Counted from the stretch's first letter, positions 36,501 through 47,818 are shown. The stretch: 64,000 nucleotides of DNA from Microvirga sesbaniae (GCF_025460805.1 NZ_JAMXFJ010000005.1:178297-242296); one strand, 5' to 3'. Numbers and translations are program-made. Notes: generated by a model not told the origin, from the letters alone.

Positions 36501-36765
36501 CGTCCTCCTCGACCTGATGATGCCCGAGATGGACGGGTTCGAATTCGTCGACGAGGTTCGCCGAGACGAGAAGACCCGCCATCTCCCTTTGATCGTGTTG
36601 ACGGCCGCGGACCTCAGCGACGATGATCACCGCCGCCTCAGCGGCGGCATCCGCAAGATCCTGCGCAAGCGGCTCGGCGGAAAGGATGAGGTGCTGTCCA
36701 GCCTGCGGGAGGTCATCGCCGATTGCATGCGGCCCGGACGCGCCGGACCTCGGGAGCGAGCATGA
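33577..36765 (+). CDS. hybrid sensor histidine kinase (TorS-like periplasmic sensor, HAMP, PAS, two receivers)
   Basis: A 1062-residue membrane kinase. First transmembrane helix at about 10-32, a long helical periplasmic domain (33-332) rich in Ala/Leu/Arg as in TorS-type sensors, second helix about 333-352, HAMP about 353-405, a PAS domain (about 419-530; [18 protein letters not shown]), HisKA with His564 in [12 protein letters not shown], and HATPase with [10 protein letters not shown] and [11 protein letters not shown]. Two receivers follow: Asp859 ([13 protein letters not shown]) and Asp979 ([13 protein letters not shown]). The gene follows a periplasmic binding-protein gene and overlaps a single-receiver gene by ATGA. 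Signal flow binding protein to kinase to receivers to cyclase is inferred. Confidence 0.93.
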   Translation: MPVWLSVRWRLLLAFLGISAFALLAAAAGTYAFRQMAYVIERITEQRVPAAITALDLSRQAERIVAAAPTLLSARSQVQYREISASITAEVDRLEALLAQIKSDVDPATGISLEPAVERLRRNLTALAGLVAGRIVVSTHKDALLRRLSNATVAAQRLVAPALVVLDSKFAASRREQPTQGAPLPPAVVIQEIADDLLMQKAQLEFAAIGDGLLKASLTDNAADIAVLGFPLNRSLSALRQISADLTDPRLRGRFDQRIADFAKLVEGPDSLLSARRTELGLIEDAERLLQENAGLSSQLTQAVDGLVTAARQDIQAASREAMTAQRVANNVLRGVVALSLISSLLIVWLYVDRNLVARLRNLSESMLAIAGGNLRAPLPADSGDEIGQMARALAVFRDTAIEVEEKNLREVANARQRLIDAIESINEGFALYDADDRLVLCNSRYQELLYPATNVPMTPGTSFETVIRRAAELGLIKEARGRIDPWVVERLARHRNPVVAEVQHREGDRWIQVSERRIAGGGTVAVYTDITEVKRHATQLELARDQAMAATRAKSQFLTNMSHELRTPLNAIIGITEMLKEDAEEAGETAMIEPLDRIHHAGAHLLALINEILDLAKIEAGKLELHMEEVELGCLLEDAVRTAETLAVKNENRLVTEIAAGLGSIHADPVRIRQIVLNLLSNACKFTRSGTVTLRAGRETAPGGDRVVLSVHDTGIGLTEAQCANLFQEFTQADSSITRKYGGTGLGLAISRRLCRIMGGDITVRSSPGSGSTFTVTLPAGRSPPGMRSLRSDMKRLPIGTHPIGRGQRALVIDDEDTSRGILRQLLTREGFEVMTAESGPQGIAIARDFRPSVITLDVLMADPDGWSTLQELKRDVALRDIPVIMVTIVDEENRGYALGAAAYLTKPVNRECLLKALASCRPEHANPRVLVIEDDTQTRGWLTRILREDGWETAEAENGRVGLDRLALVDPDIVLLDLMMPEMDGFEFVDEVRRDEKTRHLPLIVLTAADLSDDDHRRLSGGIRKILRKRLGGKDEVLSSLREVIADCMRPGRAGPRERA

Positions 36766-37139
36766 TCCGGATTCTGTATGTCGAGGACAACGAGGACAAC
36801 GTGTACATGCTGTCACAGCGCCTGAAGCGGCATGGCTTCCAGGTTCTCGTTGCCCGCGATGGCGAGCAGGGCGTCGAGATGGCCCGCCGGGAGAAGCCCG
36901 ATCTCATCCTGATGGATCTCGGCCTCCCGACCCTGGACGGCTGGAGCGCCGCCCGTCTGTTGAAGGCAGCACCCGACACCCGGCGAATTCCGATCGTCGC
37001 ACTCTCCGCGCATACGATGCCGGGAGACAGGGAACGGGCCCTGGAGGCAGGCTGCGACGAATACGACGCGAAGCCGGTCGCTTTCGAGAGGCTCCTGGCG
37101 AAGATCGACAGGCTTCTGCAGGATCGGACGACACCATGA
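36762..37139 (+). CDS. single-domain response regulator (CheY-like receiver)
   Basis: A 125-residue stand-alone receiver with acidic pocket Glu8-Asp9, phospho-acceptor Asp52 ([14 protein letters not shown]) and the conserved Lys in DAKPVAF. It has no output domain. Its ATG overlaps the stop of the kinase gene (36762-36765) and its stop overlaps the start of the cyclase gene (37136-37139), so all three are co-translated. It may shuttle phosphate from the kinase or act as a sink. Confidence 0.9.
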   Translation: MIRILYVEDNEDNVYMLSQRLKRHGFQVLVARDGEQGVEMARREKPDLILMDLGLPTLDGWSAARLLKAAPDTRRIPIVALSAHTMPGDRERALEAGCDEYDAKPVAFERLLAKIDRLLQDRTTP

Positions 37140-38182
37140 TCTATGCCGGCGTTCGTATCCTGGTCGTGGATGACAATGAGGACAACCGGTATACCCTGAT
37201 GCGCCGGCTGCACCGGGAAGGCTGGACCGACGTGATCACCGCCGAGAACGGGCGCGAAGCCCTCGGCAGGGTCGCCGAGGAACGCTTCGATCTCATTCTC
37301 CTCGATATCATGATGCCCGAGCTGAACGGTTACGAGGTTCTGAAGCACCTGAAATCGCATTCCGCGACCCGCGATATTCCTGTGCTGATGATCTCGGCCC
37401 TGTCCGAGTTCGAGAGCGTCGTCCGCTGCATCGAACTCGGAGCGGAGGATTACCTGCCCAAGCCCTTCAATCCGGCGCTCCTGCGGGCCAGGGTCGGCGC
37501 GTGCCTGGAGAAAAAGAGGCTGCACGATCAGGAATTGAGCTACCTCAAGGAGATCGAGCGGCAGCGGTCCCGAGCGGAAGCGCTTCTCCATGCCATCCTG
37601 CCGGCTCAGGCCGTGGAGGAGCTCGAAAGCGTTCAGAGCGTCACGCCGCGGCGGCACGAGAACGTCGTCGTGCTCTTCGCGGATGTGGTCGGCTTCACGG
37701 CTTATTGCGACCTCCTCGCTCCCGAGGAGATCGTCGCCAACCTCCACGTCTTCGCCACTGCCTTCGAGGACAATGCCGCGGAACACGGCCTCGAGAAGAT
37801 CAAGACGGTCGGCGACGGACTTCTCGCCACCGCCGGCCTTCTCCTGTCCAACCCGGACCCGGTGATGTCCAGCATCGCATGCGCGGCCTCGACGATCGCG
37901 TCAGCATCCCGTCTGCCGATCCCATGGGACGTGCGGGTGGGCATCCATGTCGGCCCCGTGGTGGCCGGCGTCGTGGGCCGCCAGAAGTTCAGCTTCGATA
38001 TCTGGGGCGACACGGTCAACGTCGCGGCCCGCCTCGCGGCCTACGGCACGAGCGCCAGCATCAATATCAGCGCGGCCGCATGGGAACAGGTGAAGACCCG
38101 GATCGACGCCTTCCCCCTGGGCCCGGTCCCGATCAAAGGCAAGGGCGACCTGGAAGCCTATCGAATCATCACCTCCCCGTAG
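37136..38182 (+). CDS. receiver-class III adenylate cyclase fusion
   Basis: A 348-residue protein: receiver domain (1-125, acidic pocket Asp12-Asp13, phospho-acceptor Asp57 in LLDIMMPELNG), a coiled-coil-like linker (about 130-165), and a class III cyclase domain (about 175-345). The metal Asp lies in FADVVGFT and a second in TVGDG. Lys in EKIKTVGD and Asp in FDIWGDTVN are the adenine-selecting pair, and the Asn-Arg transition-state pair lies in TVNVAARL. All residues for an active adenylate cyclase are therefore present. It ends an operon with a binding protein and hybrid kinase, so its output is probably cAMP controlled by phosphorylation. Confidence 0.92.
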   Translation: MIYAGVRILVVDDNEDNRYTLMRRLHREGWTDVITAENGREALGRVAEERFDLILLDIMMPELNGYEVLKHLKSHSATRDIPVLMISALSEFESVVRCIELGAEDYLPKPFNPALLRARVGACLEKKRLHDQELSYLKEIERQRSRAEALLHAILPAQAVEELESVQSVTPRRHENVVVLFADVVGFTAYCDLLAPEEIVANLHVFATAFEDNAAEHGLEKIKTVGDGLLATAGLLLSNPDPVMSSIACAASTIASASRLPIPWDVRVGIHVGPVVAGVVGRQKFSFDIWGDTVNVAARLAAYGTSASINISAAAWEQVKTRIDAFPLGPVPIKGKGDLEAYRIITSP

Positions 38183-38202
38183 GGAGGACGAGCGACACGG
38201 CG

Positions 38203-38364
38203 TTAGAGCCTCGGACGTGAAAAGTGGACACCACTTTTGGGATTCATCCGAGGCTCCCTCTCTTGACCGGCGCATCGGATGAGGCGGACCCAGCGGGCCG
38301 CGCCAGCGAAAACCGGGTCCACTTTTCGCTGACGCGGCCCGCTGGGTCCGTCCGATGCGCTAGA
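38203..38364 (+). repeat. interspersed 3'-end repeat element, copy 3
   Basis: A compound palindromic element between convergent cyclase and Lpd genes, from TTAGAGCCTCGGACGTGAAA to TCCGATGCGCTAG. It carries GGCGGACCCAGCGGGCCGC and its inverse around GCGAAAACCGGGTCCACTTT, making a long stem. It lies 21 bp after the cyclase stop and 9 bp before the end of the Lpd gene, suitable for two-way termination. Confidence 0.83.
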
Positions 38365-38373
38365 TACGCAGTA

Positions 38374-39771
38374 TCAGATATGCAGTTCCTGCCCGAGCGC
38401 CTTGAGAGCCGCCTCCTGGAAGGCCTCGCCCTGCGTCGGGTGCGCATGGATCGTACCGGCGACGTCTTCGAGGCGCCCCCCCATCTCGAGCGCGAGACCG
38501 AAAGCGGCCGCCAGTTCGGAGACGCCGTGGCCGACGGCCTGAATGCCGAGGACCAGATGATTGTCCACGCGGGCAACGACCCGCACGAAGCCGTCCTCGC
38601 CCATCTTGGTCATGGCCCGGCCATTGGCCGAGAACGGGAACTGACCGATCGTGACCTCGACGCCCGTTCGACGCGCCTCCTCCGGCGACAGGCCGACGGT
38701 CACGATCTCGGGGTCGGTGAAGCAGACCGCAGGAATGCCGCGCTTGTCCCAGACGCGCTTATGGCCGGCGATGATCTCGGCCACCATCTCGCCCTGGGCC
38801 ATGGCGCGATGAGCCAGCATCGGCTCCCCGGTCACGTCCCCGATGGCATAGATCCCGCGCATGGATGTCTGGCACCGCTCGTCGATGCGGATGAAGGGCC
38901 CATCCATGTCGAGGACGAGTTCGTCCAGCCCCCAGCCCTGCGTCACCGGCCGCCGCCCCACCGTGACGAGAATTTTGTCGGCGGCAAGTGACGCCTCGGA
39001 TCCGTCCTCCGCCTCGACCAGCAGGGTGCTGCCGGCCTTGGCCAAGCCTTTGGCCTTGGCTCCGGTCATCACGTCGATTCCCAGGGCCTGCAGCCTCTTG
39101 GACACGGGACGCGTCAGCTCGGCGTCGTATTGCGGCAGGATGCGGCCTTGAGCCTCGACGACCGTGACCTTCGCTCCCATCTTGGCGAAGGCGGTGCCGA
39201 GTTCCAGGCCGATATAGCCGCCCCCGACCACGACGAGGCGCTCCGGAACCGAAGTCAGCGCCAGCGCCTCCGTGGAGGAGATCACGGCCCCTCCGAACGG
39301 CAGGTTCGGCAAGGCGACGGGCGCCGACCCGGTTGCGATCACGACGGTCTCGGCGCGGACGATCTGGCGGCCCGTCTCCGTCTCCACCTCGACCGTCTTG
39401 CCGTCGCGGAAGCGGGCCCGGCCCTGGACGATCTTCACCTTCGCCTTCTTGAGCAGGCCCGACACCCCGCTGTTGAGCCGCCCGACGATGCCGTCCTTCC
39501 AGGCAATCGTCTGCGCGAGGTCGAGCTCGGGCTTCGTCGCTCTGATCCCGAGAGAATTGCGACCATTCGCGAGATGGACGATCCTGTCGTACTCCTCCGC
39601 CGCATGGATGAGCGCCTTCGAGGGAATGCAGCCGACGTTCAGACAGGTTCCGCCGGGCTTGCCCGCGTCGACGATGACCGTGTCGATCCCCAGCTGACCG
39701 GCCCGGATGGCGCAGACATAGCCGCCGGGTCCGGCTCCGATGACCAGGAGCTTGCAGGAAATGTCCTTCAT
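38374..39771 (-). CDS. lpdA: dihydrolipoyl dehydrogenase (E3 of branched-chain 2-oxoacid dehydrogenase)
   Basis: A 465-residue flavoprotein disulfide reductase. FAD site [10 protein letters not shown] (about 12-21), redox disulfide Cys43 and Cys48 ([13 protein letters not shown]), NAD site [10 protein letters not shown], second FAD contact [17 protein letters not shown], and the C-terminal His-Glu pair HAHPTQGE. It reoxidises the lipoyl groups of the E2 component. The gene follows the E2 gene after five bases and ends an operon of E1-alpha, E1-beta, E2 and E3. Confidence 0.95.
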   Translation of the reverse strand: MKDISCKLLVIGAGPGGYVCAIRAGQLGIDTVIVDAGKPGGTCLNVGCIPSKALIHAAEEYDRIVHLANGRNSLGIRATKPELDLAQTIAWKDGIVGRLNSGVSGLLKKAKVKIVQGRARFRDGKTVEVETETGRQIVRAETVVIATGSAPVALPNLPFGGAVISSTEALALTSVPERLVVVGGGYIGLELGTAFAKMGAKVTVVEAQGRILPQYDAELTRPVSKRLQALGIDVMTGAKAKGLAKAGSTLLVEAEDGSEASLAADKILVTVGRRPVTQGWGLDELVLDMDGPFIRIDERCQTSMRGIYAIGDVTGEPMLAHRAMAQGEMVAEIIAGHKRVWDKRGIPAVCFTDPEIVTVGLSPEEARRTGVEVTIGQFPFSANGRAMTKMGEDGFVRVVARVDNHLVLGIQAVGHGVSELAAAFGLALEMGGRLEDVAGTIHAHPTQGEAFQEAALKALGQELHI

Positions 39772-39776
39772 CGGTC

Positions 39777-41102
39777 TCAGGTCTCCACGAAGATCATGGC
39801 GGGCGTCTCCAGAAGCGCCTTGATGCGCTGCACGAAAACGGCCGCATCCCAGCCGTCGATGATTCGGTGATCGAAGCTGGAGGACAGGTTCATCATCTTG
39901 CGGGGAATGAACGTGGAACCGTCCCAGACCGGCCGCACGACCATCTTGTTGACTCCCACGATCGCGACCTCCGGATAATTGATCACCGGCGTCGTGACGA
40001 TGCCGCCCATGGCGCCGAGCGACGTGATGGTGATCGTCGATCCGCTCAGCTCCTCGCGGCTCGCGAGGCCCGACTTCGCCGCCTCGGCCAAACGGTTCAG
40101 CTCGGCGGCGCAGTCCCAGAGATCACGTGCCTCCGTGTGCTTTACCACGGGCACCATGAGGCCGGAGCCTGTCTGCGTCGCGATGCCGATATGCACGCCG
40201 CCATGCTGGTGGACGATTCCCGCGTCGTCGTCGTAGACCGCATTCAGATGCGGCTGTTCGGCGATCGCCTTGACCATCGCGCGCATCAGGAAAGGAAGCA
40301 GGGTCAGCTTCGGCCGATCGGACCGCCGGTTCGCGTTGAGCGAAGACCGCAGATCCTCGAGCGCCGTGACGTCGACCTCTTCCACATAGGTGATGTGCGG
40401 GATGCGCGATTTCGCGAGCGCCATCTTCTCGGCGATCTTGCGCCGCAGCCCGATGACCTTGATGTGCTCGACGGCGGTGTTTTGCACGAGCCCCGGCGCC
40501 TTGGAGACTTGCCGGCCATGGGTCAGGAAGGCATCGAGATCCTCATGGGTGATCCGGCCTGCGGGACCGGAACCGGGAACCTGCCGGAGATCGGCGCCGG
40601 CCTCGCGTGCTCTCAGCCTGACGGCCGGCGACGCGATCGGCCTCTCGCCCTCTGCGCGCATCGCGGGCGCGCGATGCATCCTCACCGGCGGAGCCGGCGG
40701 CCTCTCCACCGTCTGAGGCGGCGTGCTGCGGGCCTGCCGTTCGACGATGGCATCCGGAACCCGGACGGCACCATCCGCCTGGGCTTCGATCTCGCCGGTT
40801 CGTGCGGGCGCCTCGGCGGCCTTCTCCGGCGGGCTGTTCTCGGACGACGCGCTCTCCTCCCCTTCGACCTTCAGGCGGATCAGAGGGGAACCGATGGCCA
40901 CCACGTCGCCGATCTCGGCCCCGAGCCACAGCACCTCGCCATCGACCGGGGAGGGAATCTCCACCGTGGCCTTGTCGGTCATCACGGCCGCCAGCACGGC
41001 ATCCTCGCGGACGAGGTCGCCGACCTTGACGTGCCACTCGACGAGCTCGGCCTCGGCGATCCCTTCGCCGACATCGGGCATTTTGATCAGGTGCTCGCCC
41101 AT
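39777..41102 (-). CDS. bkdB: branched-chain 2-oxoacid dehydrogenase E2 (dihydrolipoyl acyltransferase)
   Basis: A 441-residue acyltransferase. The single lipoyl domain (1-80) has Lys44 in [10 protein letters not shown], a linker with Pro/Ala/Glu follows, then a peripheral subunit-binding domain (about 155-195; [24 protein letters not shown], in two parts) and the catalytic domain with SFDHRIIDG near the C-terminus (His412). The operon encodes separate E1-alpha and E1-beta, which fits a branched-chain complex. The ATG at 41102 lies one base after the E1-beta stop; an upstream ATG at 41177 would overlap that gene deeply and is rejected. Confidence 0.93.
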   Translation of the reverse strand: MGEHLIKMPDVGEGIAEAELVEWHVKVGDLVREDAVLAAVMTDKATVEIPSPVDGEVLWLGAEIGDVVAIGSPLIRLKVEGEESASSENSPPEKAAEAPARTGEIEAQADGAVRVPDAIVERQARSTPPQTVERPPAPPVRMHRAPAMRAEGERPIASPAVRLRAREAGADLRQVPGSGPAGRITHEDLDAFLTHGRQVSKAPGLVQNTAVEHIKVIGLRRKIAEKMALAKSRIPHITYVEEVDVTALEDLRSSLNANRRSDRPKLTLLPFLMRAMVKAIAEQPHLNAVYDDDAGIVHQHGGVHIGIATQTGSGLMVPVVKHTEARDLWDCAAELNRLAEAAKSGLASREELSGSTITITSLGAMGGIVTTPVINYPEVAIVGVNKMVVRPVWDGSTFIPRKMMNLSSSFDHRIIDGWDAAVFVQRIKALLETPAMIFVET

Positions 41103-41103
41103 G

Positions 41104-42117
41104 TCAGGCCTCCATCGTCTCGACGAGGGCGCGTCCGACACGGGCCGGCCCCGGGAAGTAATCCCATTCCTGAGCATGGGGATAAGGCGTGTCCCACCCG
41201 GTGACCCGGGCGACGGGCGCTTCCAGATGGAAGAAGCAGGCCTCCTGCACGAGGGCCGCCAGCTCTGCCCCGAAGCCGGACGTCAGGGTGGCCTCGTGGA
41301 CGACCACGCAGCGGCCCGTCTTCCGGACGGATGCGGCGATCGTTTCCATGTCGAGCGGGATCAGCGTCCGCAGGTCGATGATTTCCGCATCGATCCCAGC
41401 CTCGGCGGCCGCGGCCTGCGCCACATAGACCATCGTTCCATAGGCCAGCACGGTGACGGCGGCGCCGTCCCGCACGATGGAAGCCTTGCCGAGCGGCAGG
41501 CTGAAATGGCCGTTCGGGACTTCGCTCAGATCGTGCTTCGACCATGGCGTCACCGGCCGGTCGTGGTGACCGTCGAAGGGGCCGTTGTAGAGACGTTTCG
41601 GCTCCAGGAAGATTACCGGGTCCGGGTCCTCGATGGCCGCGATCAGAAGACCCTTGGCGTCATAGGGATTGGATGGCACCACCGTCTTCAGCCCCGCCAC
41701 GTGGGTGAACAGGGCCTCGGGGCTCTGGCTGTGGGTCTGCCCGCCGAAAATACCGCCGCCGGTCGGCATGCGGATCACCAGGGGACAGGTGAACTCGCCG
41801 TTCGAGCGGTAGCGCAGCCGCGCCGCCTCGGACACGATCTGGTCATAGGCGGGATACATGTAATCGGCGAACTGGATCTCGATGCAGGGATGCAGTCCAT
41901 AGGTCGCCATTCCGATCGCCGTCCCGACGATGCCGGCCTCGCTGATCGGCGCATCGAAGCAGCGCGTCTTGCCGTATTTCTGCTGGAGCCCGGCCGTGCA
42001 GCGGAAGACGCCGCCGAAATAGCCCACATCCTCGCCGAAGACGACCACGCGCTCGTCGCGCGCCATCATCACGTCCATCGCGTCACGGATGGCTTCGATC
42101 ATCGTCATGCGCGCCAT
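41104..42117 (-). CDS. bkdA2: branched-chain 2-oxoacid dehydrogenase E1 beta subunit
   Basis: A 337-residue transketolase-like pyrimidine-binding subunit. It shows VFGEDVGYFGGVFRCTAGL, SEAGIVGTAIGMA, IEIQFADYMYPAYDQI and the C-terminal transketolase domain with TLTSGFGAELAAL. It forms the E1 heterotetramer with the alpha subunit encoded three bases upstream. The complex oxidatively decarboxylates 2-oxo acids from valine, leucine and isoleucine to acyl-CoA. Confidence 0.94.
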   Translation of the reverse strand: MARMTMIEAIRDAMDVMMARDERVVVFGEDVGYFGGVFRCTAGLQQKYGKTRCFDAPISEAGIVGTAIGMATYGLHPCIEIQFADYMYPAYDQIVSEAARLRYRSNGEFTCPLVIRMPTGGGIFGGQTHSQSPEALFTHVAGLKTVVPSNPYDAKGLLIAAIEDPDPVIFLEPKRLYNGPFDGHHDRPVTPWSKHDLSEVPNGHFSLPLGKASIVRDGAAVTVLAYGTMVYVAQAAAAEAGIDAEIIDLRTLIPLDMETIAASVRKTGRCVVVHEATLTSGFGAELAALVQEACFFHLEAPVARVTGWDTPYPHAQEWDYFPGPARVGRALVETMEA

Positions 42118-42120
42118 GGC

Positions 42121-43771
<1,651 letters not shown>

Positions 43772-43876
43772 GGATGCCTCCACCGTTTGCAGACGAGCAC
43801 AACCCCAAACGCCGGGGCGCCATTCTGGACGCTCCCCACGATGACGACCGCCGTCGAACGCTGCGGGCGGCCTCGC

Positions 43877-44014
43877 TAAAGCATCGGACCCAAAAGTGGA
43901 CTTGCACTTTTGGGATCCATCCGATGCTTTCTTCTTGAATGAGAGCATCGGTCAGAACGGACCCAGCGGGCCGCGCCAGCGAAAACCGGATCCACTTTTC
44001 CGTCCGATGCTCTA
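43877..44014 (-). repeat. interspersed 3'-end repeat element, copy 4 (inverted)
   Basis: The reverse complement of the core of the copies at 19301 and 52892, including the inverse of CGATGCTCTCATTCAAGAAG and the AAAAGTGGA arms. The stop codon TAG of the universal stress protein gene is formed by the last three bases (CTA at 44012-44014). Confidence 0.85.
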
Positions 44015-44845
44015 ATGAGCCATCAGGACGGGCAATCCCGCATGAGCGATGATATGGCTGGTGGCTCCGCCGAAGATCATCTGCCTGAGACGGCTCTGGG
44101 TATAGGCTCCCTTGACGAGCAGGTCCGCGCGGAACGAGGCCGCATCCTCCAGGATGGCTTCGCCGGGAACGCGCGCGTTCAGCCTGCGTGCCGCCGTCTC
44201 GGCCCGGACGCCGTTCCGCTGGAGGCGAAGCGCCAGTTCCGCGCCGCTCGGCCCGTCGACGCCCCATCCCTCAAGGGTCAGAACGACGACGCGGTCGGCC
44301 TTCGCCAGAAGGGGCATTGCGAGCGCGACGGTCCGAGCCGTCTCCGTACTGCCATTCCAGGCGATCACGACGGTCTCGCCGATCGATGCCGGGGTCGAGG
44401 GCGGAACCATCAGCACCGGCCGCCCTCCCTCGAACAAGGCGGCCTCGAGAGTGGCCAGTCGCGGCGGCTCGTCGCTCGACCCCGGGCGCCCAAGGACGAT
44501 CAGATCGAACACCCGGCCGAAATTCCCGATATAGCTGTCCCCAAACAGCTGCGGACCGATCCACCCGCAGGAGGCCTCCTCCGGCACCTCCGTCTTCCGT
44601 GGCACCGCGCAGGACAGCATGAACTCCTCGAAAAGGTGGCGCGCCCGCTCCACCAGTTCACGCTGCTCCTTCTCGCTCAGGATCGTCCATCCGACCGGAA
44701 CATCGAACGCGATGACGTCAGGAATGTCGGGACCGAGCGCCAGGCCTTCCACATGGCTCCCGAAACGGCCGGCCACGAGGAGGGCGGTGTCAAGGACCGA
44801 GCGAATGAAGCTGTGCTGCTCAACCGGAACCAGAATGGCCTTCAT
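44012..44845 (-). CDS. universal stress protein, two-domain
   Basis: A 277-residue UspA-family protein with an N-terminal domain starting MKAILVPVEQHSFIRSVLDT and a better conserved C-terminal domain with the ATP-loop pattern VVIAWNGSTETART and GGATSHIIAHAGLPVLM. The C-terminal G-x2-G-x9-S/T motif suggests nucleotide binding. GAGGTGG stands before the ATG. The gene ends at a repeat element that forms its stop codon. The upstream neighbour encodes a DUF2270 membrane protein; no functional link is visible. Confidence 0.9.
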   Translation of the reverse strand: MKAILVPVEQHSFIRSVLDTALLVAGRFGSHVEGLALGPDIPDVIAFDVPVGWTILSEKEQRELVERARHLFEEFMLSCAVPRKTEVPEEASCGWIGPQLFGDSYIGNFGRVFDLIVLGRPGSSDEPPRLATLEAALFEGGRPVLMVPPSTPASIGETVVIAWNGSTETARTVALAMPLLAKADRVVVLTLEGWGVDGPSGAELALRLQRNGVRAETAARRLNARVPGEAILEDAASFRADLLVKGAYTQSRLRQMIFGGATSHIIAHAGLPVLMAH

Positions 44846-44952
44846 GGCAACCACCTCGGTCGGCCTGCGAGCCGATGCCCCGGGAACATTATACTCCCGA
44901 ACTCCGCGTTCGGCACATCCAATCTTCTTCAGACCGGGTCGGGCCTGAGGCT

Positions 44953-45678
44953 TCAGACGTGCACATTGCCGAAGGCCAGCTCTCCCTCCCCTGTCTGCTT
45001 GCGCAACGTGGCGTAGAGAATCCAGCCATAGAAGATCGCCAGGGCGGTGATGACCGCCCATCCGGGAACCGGCCCGATCGCCGCGTTCCGGACCCATTCC
45101 CCCACCGACGCGACGAGGTGGGCATCGACGGCATTTTCCTGCATTCTGATGAAGGTGGTTTTGACGATCCAGGCGAACAGCAGGATCAGGAACATCCAGC
45201 AGTAATTGCGGCGGAGGCGGCGCGAGAGGGCTTGGCTGGTGCTCGTCAGGAACAGGGGGCGCCTGAGGTCGTCGCCCAGCTTCTGGACCCAGTCGGCCGT
45301 CGTTCCCTCCTCGGGCGAGAAGATCTGGGCGAAGTAGTTGCGCTCCATCCGGCGCACGCGATTGCGATAGACGTCGAAGAAGCGGTAGCGGCGCGCCTCG
45401 ATCACCAGGAGCAGCAGAACAAGCACCATGGCGAAGATCAGCACCCCATGATGGGCCGTGGGCGTGGAGAGCGAGACCGACAGCATGGCGGCCACCACGG
45501 TGATGGCCCAGTTGGTCGTCCGGTCGATCCGGTCGCGCCACCCGGCCATCCGGGCAATCTCGGCCCGGTGGTAATGCGCCATAACGGTGACGAACTCGCT
45601 CGACGTGCCGGGAAAAACCGGCGCCTCGACGGGCGGACGCAGGGTCTGGACAAGCGCAGGATCGTTCTGCGGCAGCAT
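44953..45678 (-). CDS. DUF2270 domain integral membrane protein
   Basis: A 241-residue membrane protein with four hydrophobic segments (about 55-70, 80-100, 160-178, 200-225) and the DUF2270 core MAHYHRAEIARMAGWRDRID and RRYRFFDVYRNRVRRMERNY. Function unknown. It precedes the universal stress protein gene with a 107-bp gap. The start at 45678 has GAGGGAG upstream; a start 12 codons earlier is possible. Confidence 0.83.
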   Translation of the reverse strand: MLPQNDPALVQTLRPPVEAPVFPGTSSEFVTVMAHYHRAEIARMAGWRDRIDRTTNWAITVVAAMLSVSLSTPTAHHGVLIFAMVLVLLLLVIEARRYRFFDVYRNRVRRMERNYFAQIFSPEEGTTADWVQKLGDDLRRPLFLTSTSQALSRRLRRNYCWMFLILLFAWIVKTTFIRMQENAVDAHLVASVGEWVRNAAIGPVPGWAVITALAIFYGWILYATLRKQTGEGELAFGNVHV

Positions 45679-45873
45679 GACGGCGCTCCCTCGGCCCCGG
45701 CCTCCTCGGATCACGCCGATCGACTCGGGAGGCTCGCGCTCTTGTCAGAACGTCACAGGGCGGGAGTCATTATAGCACCGGGACGGGCGTGCGCAGAATG
45801 CAGATCTCGGGAGGACGCCGTCAAATGGGGACCACCCTGCTCCGGGTCGCGGTCTTTCGTCGACGAGACCCGA

Positions 45874-46794
45874 TCAACCCCAGACGGCATAGGCGAGCCT
45901 GTCGAGCGGTATCTTGAGATAGCGTGTTCCGTTGGACTCGGACGCCGGCAGCCGTCCTCCGGCCATGTTCACCTGCAGGGCGTGCAGGATCAGCTTCGGC
46001 ATCGGCAGCTTGGCATCCCGTGCCTGGCGCATGGCGACGAACGCGTCCTCCGTGGGAGCCCGGACGAGGTGGATGTTGGAGGCCTTTTGACTGGCGACGG
46101 TGCTCTCCCAGGCGGGATCCCGGCCTCCCGGCCTGTAATCATGGCCCGAGAACAGACGGGTGTCGTCCGGCAGCGACAGGATGCGCTGAATGGTGTGCCA
46201 CAAGGCGCTCGCATCCCCGCCGGGGAAATCGCACCGGGCCGTACCGAAATCCGGCATGAAGAGCGTATCGTGAATGAAGGCGGCATCCCCGACGACATAG
46301 GTGATGGATGCGAGGGTGTGGCCCGGTGAGAACATCACGCGTGCATCCATGTCTCCGATCCGGAAGACCTCGCCGTCGGCGAGCAGGCGGTCCCATTGCG
46401 AGCCGTCGGCCGCAAACTCCTCCAGGTTGTAGATCTCCTTCCAGAGCCGCTGCACATCGACGATCCGCTCCCCGATGGCCGTCCTCGCACCCGTCATGTC
46501 CTTGAGATAGCCCGCGCCGGACAGGTGGTCTGCATGGGGATGCGTATCGAGGATCCACTCGACGGTGAGGCCCTTCTCGTTCACGCGGGCAAGCAGTGCA
46601 TCGGCCGACGCGGTCGCGATCGATCCCGACGGCTCGTCATAGTCGAGAACGGGATCGACGAGAGCGCAGCGTCCGGTTGCAGGATCGGCCACGATGTACT
46701 GGACGCTGCAGGTCCGCTGATCGAAGAAGGCATCGACCTGCGGCCGGGCAGCCGAGCGATCCGGTCCTGCTTGCGGATAGGCCGCCGTGCTCAT
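45874..46794 (-). CDS. MBL-fold metallohydrolase, ETHE1-like persulfide dioxygenase
   Basis: A 306-residue metallo-beta-lactamase-fold protein. The metal motif THPHADHLSG is intact, followed by FSPGHTLASITYVV, HDTLFMPDFGTARCDFPGG and SLPDDTRLFSGHDY, the pattern of ETHE1/Blh-type persulfide dioxygenases. It would oxidise glutathione persulfide in sulfide detoxification. No rhodanese or BigR-type regulator gene adjoins. AAGGAG precedes the ATG at 46794; upstream in-frame ATG at 46938 adds a low-complexity Arg/Pro tail and is rejected. Confidence 0.85.
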   Translation of the reverse strand: MSTAAYPQAGPDRSAARPQVDAFFDQRTCSVQYIVADPATGRCALVDPVLDYDEPSGSIATASADALLARVNEKGLTVEWILDTHPHADHLSGAGYLKDMTGARTAIGERIVDVQRLWKEIYNLEEFAADGSQWDRLLADGEVFRIGDMDARVMFSPGHTLASITYVVGDAAFIHDTLFMPDFGTARCDFPGGDASALWHTIQRILSLPDDTRLFSGHDYRPGGRDPAWESTVASQKASNIHLVRAPTEDAFVAMRQARDAKLPMPKLILHALQVNMAGGRLPASESNGTRYLKIPLDRLAYAVWG

Positions 46795-47085
46795 GGCTTG
46801 CACTCCTTGAGGCGAAAACGGATGGCGTCGCCGAAAGTCCGCAGCCGGCACGCGGTGCGGCGCAGGTCGCCGGCATCCACCAGCGGACGGAACGCCATCA
46901 GGCCTCGGGTCGCGGAACGATCGCCCTGGTCCCTTCATCGGCTACCGATCCGGCGATCCGACATTTATAAACCGCATGGCGTTGCCGGTGAAGTGTCGTC
47001 CGGCGCAGGACCGGGCGCGTCTCCGCGACGGGTCGCAGGCGCCGGAGCGGCACCCTGGATGGCGAGGCGGGGCGCGTCCTGCCGT

Positions 47086-47802
47086 TCAGGCCTCCACGAA
47101 CACCTCCGCGCGCTCGACGGAGAACCGCCCCAACTCCTCCACGACGGCTTCCAGGTGCGCCTCCATGGCCCGGCGCGCGGCCAGCGCATCGTGAGCCTCG
47201 AGAGCCCGGAAGATCTCCCAATGCTCGGCCAGGGTCACGATATGCCGGCGGGGCGAGGAGAGAAGTCGGCGCACACGATCGATGTTGGCCCGGGAGGCGT
47301 CGATCACGGCGGCGACCCGCGGCAGCTTCAGCCCTTCGACGAGGATCGTGTGGAATTCGAGATCCAGCACGTGGAAGCCCGGGCGATCTCCCCTCAGGAC
47401 GGCCTGCTGCTGCGCCTCCAGGTTGCCACGCAGGGCCTCGATGGCGTGACAGGACAGAGACCGCGCGGCATTCTCCGCCACCATCCCTTCCAGAGCCTGA
47501 CGGATCAGCATGGATTCCCTGATTTCCGCCAGGCGGATGCGCGCTGCTCTCGACCCGCGCTGCGGCAGGATCTCGACGAGCCCTTCCGCCGCCAGGCGTG
47601 TCAGCGCCTCCGAAACCGGGAACCGGGACACCCTCAGGGCACTGCAGACGGCGCCTTTGTCGATGAACTCGCCCGGAGCGAAATCGAGCGCCACGATGGC
47701 CGAGCGCAGGGAGCGCTCCACCAGGTCCGTCGTATGCCCTCGGCTCCCCCGCTCGAGGGGAGCAAGGAAATCATAACTTTTTCTCTTGTCCACGGCGTCC
47801 AT
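47086..47802 (-). CDS. GntR family transcriptional regulator, FCD domain
   Basis: A 238-residue GntR protein. Winged helix at about 28-95 (ALRVSRFPVSEALTRLAAEG, EILPQRGSRAARI), then a helical FCD domain with the metal His pattern (DLEFHTILVEG and EHWEIFRAL). It is divergent from a TRAP transporter and UxaA-family gene, with a perfect palindrome five bases before its own start codon. It probably represses both transcripts until a sugar acid is present. Confidence 0.86.
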   Translation of the reverse strand: MDAVDKRKSYDFLAPLERGSRGHTTDLVERSLRSAIVALDFAPGEFIDKGAVCSALRVSRFPVSEALTRLAAEGLVEILPQRGSRAARIRLAEIRESMLIRQALEGMVAENAARSLSCHAIEALRGNLEAQQQAVLRGDRPGFHVLDLEFHTILVEGLKLPRVAAVIDASRANIDRVRRLLSSPRRHIVTLAEHWEIFRALEAHDALAARRAMEAHLEAVVEELGRFSVERAEVFVEA

Positions 47803-47806
47803 TTGC

Positions 47807-47818
47807 CTAACATGTTAG
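47807..47818. promoter_or_regulatory. candidate GntR operator, perfect palindrome
   Basis: CTAACATGTTAG is a perfect 12-bp palindrome five bases upstream of the regulator start and 108 bp upstream of the binding-protein start. The TAACATGTTA core is common among FCD-type GntR operators. Its place suggests autorepression. Confidence 0.6.

Noticed and set aside
34093..36816. A 907-codon open frame on the minus strand
   Set aside because: It is the complement of the hybrid kinase gene, whose domains are unmistakable. The translated product is low in hydrophobic structure and matches no family.
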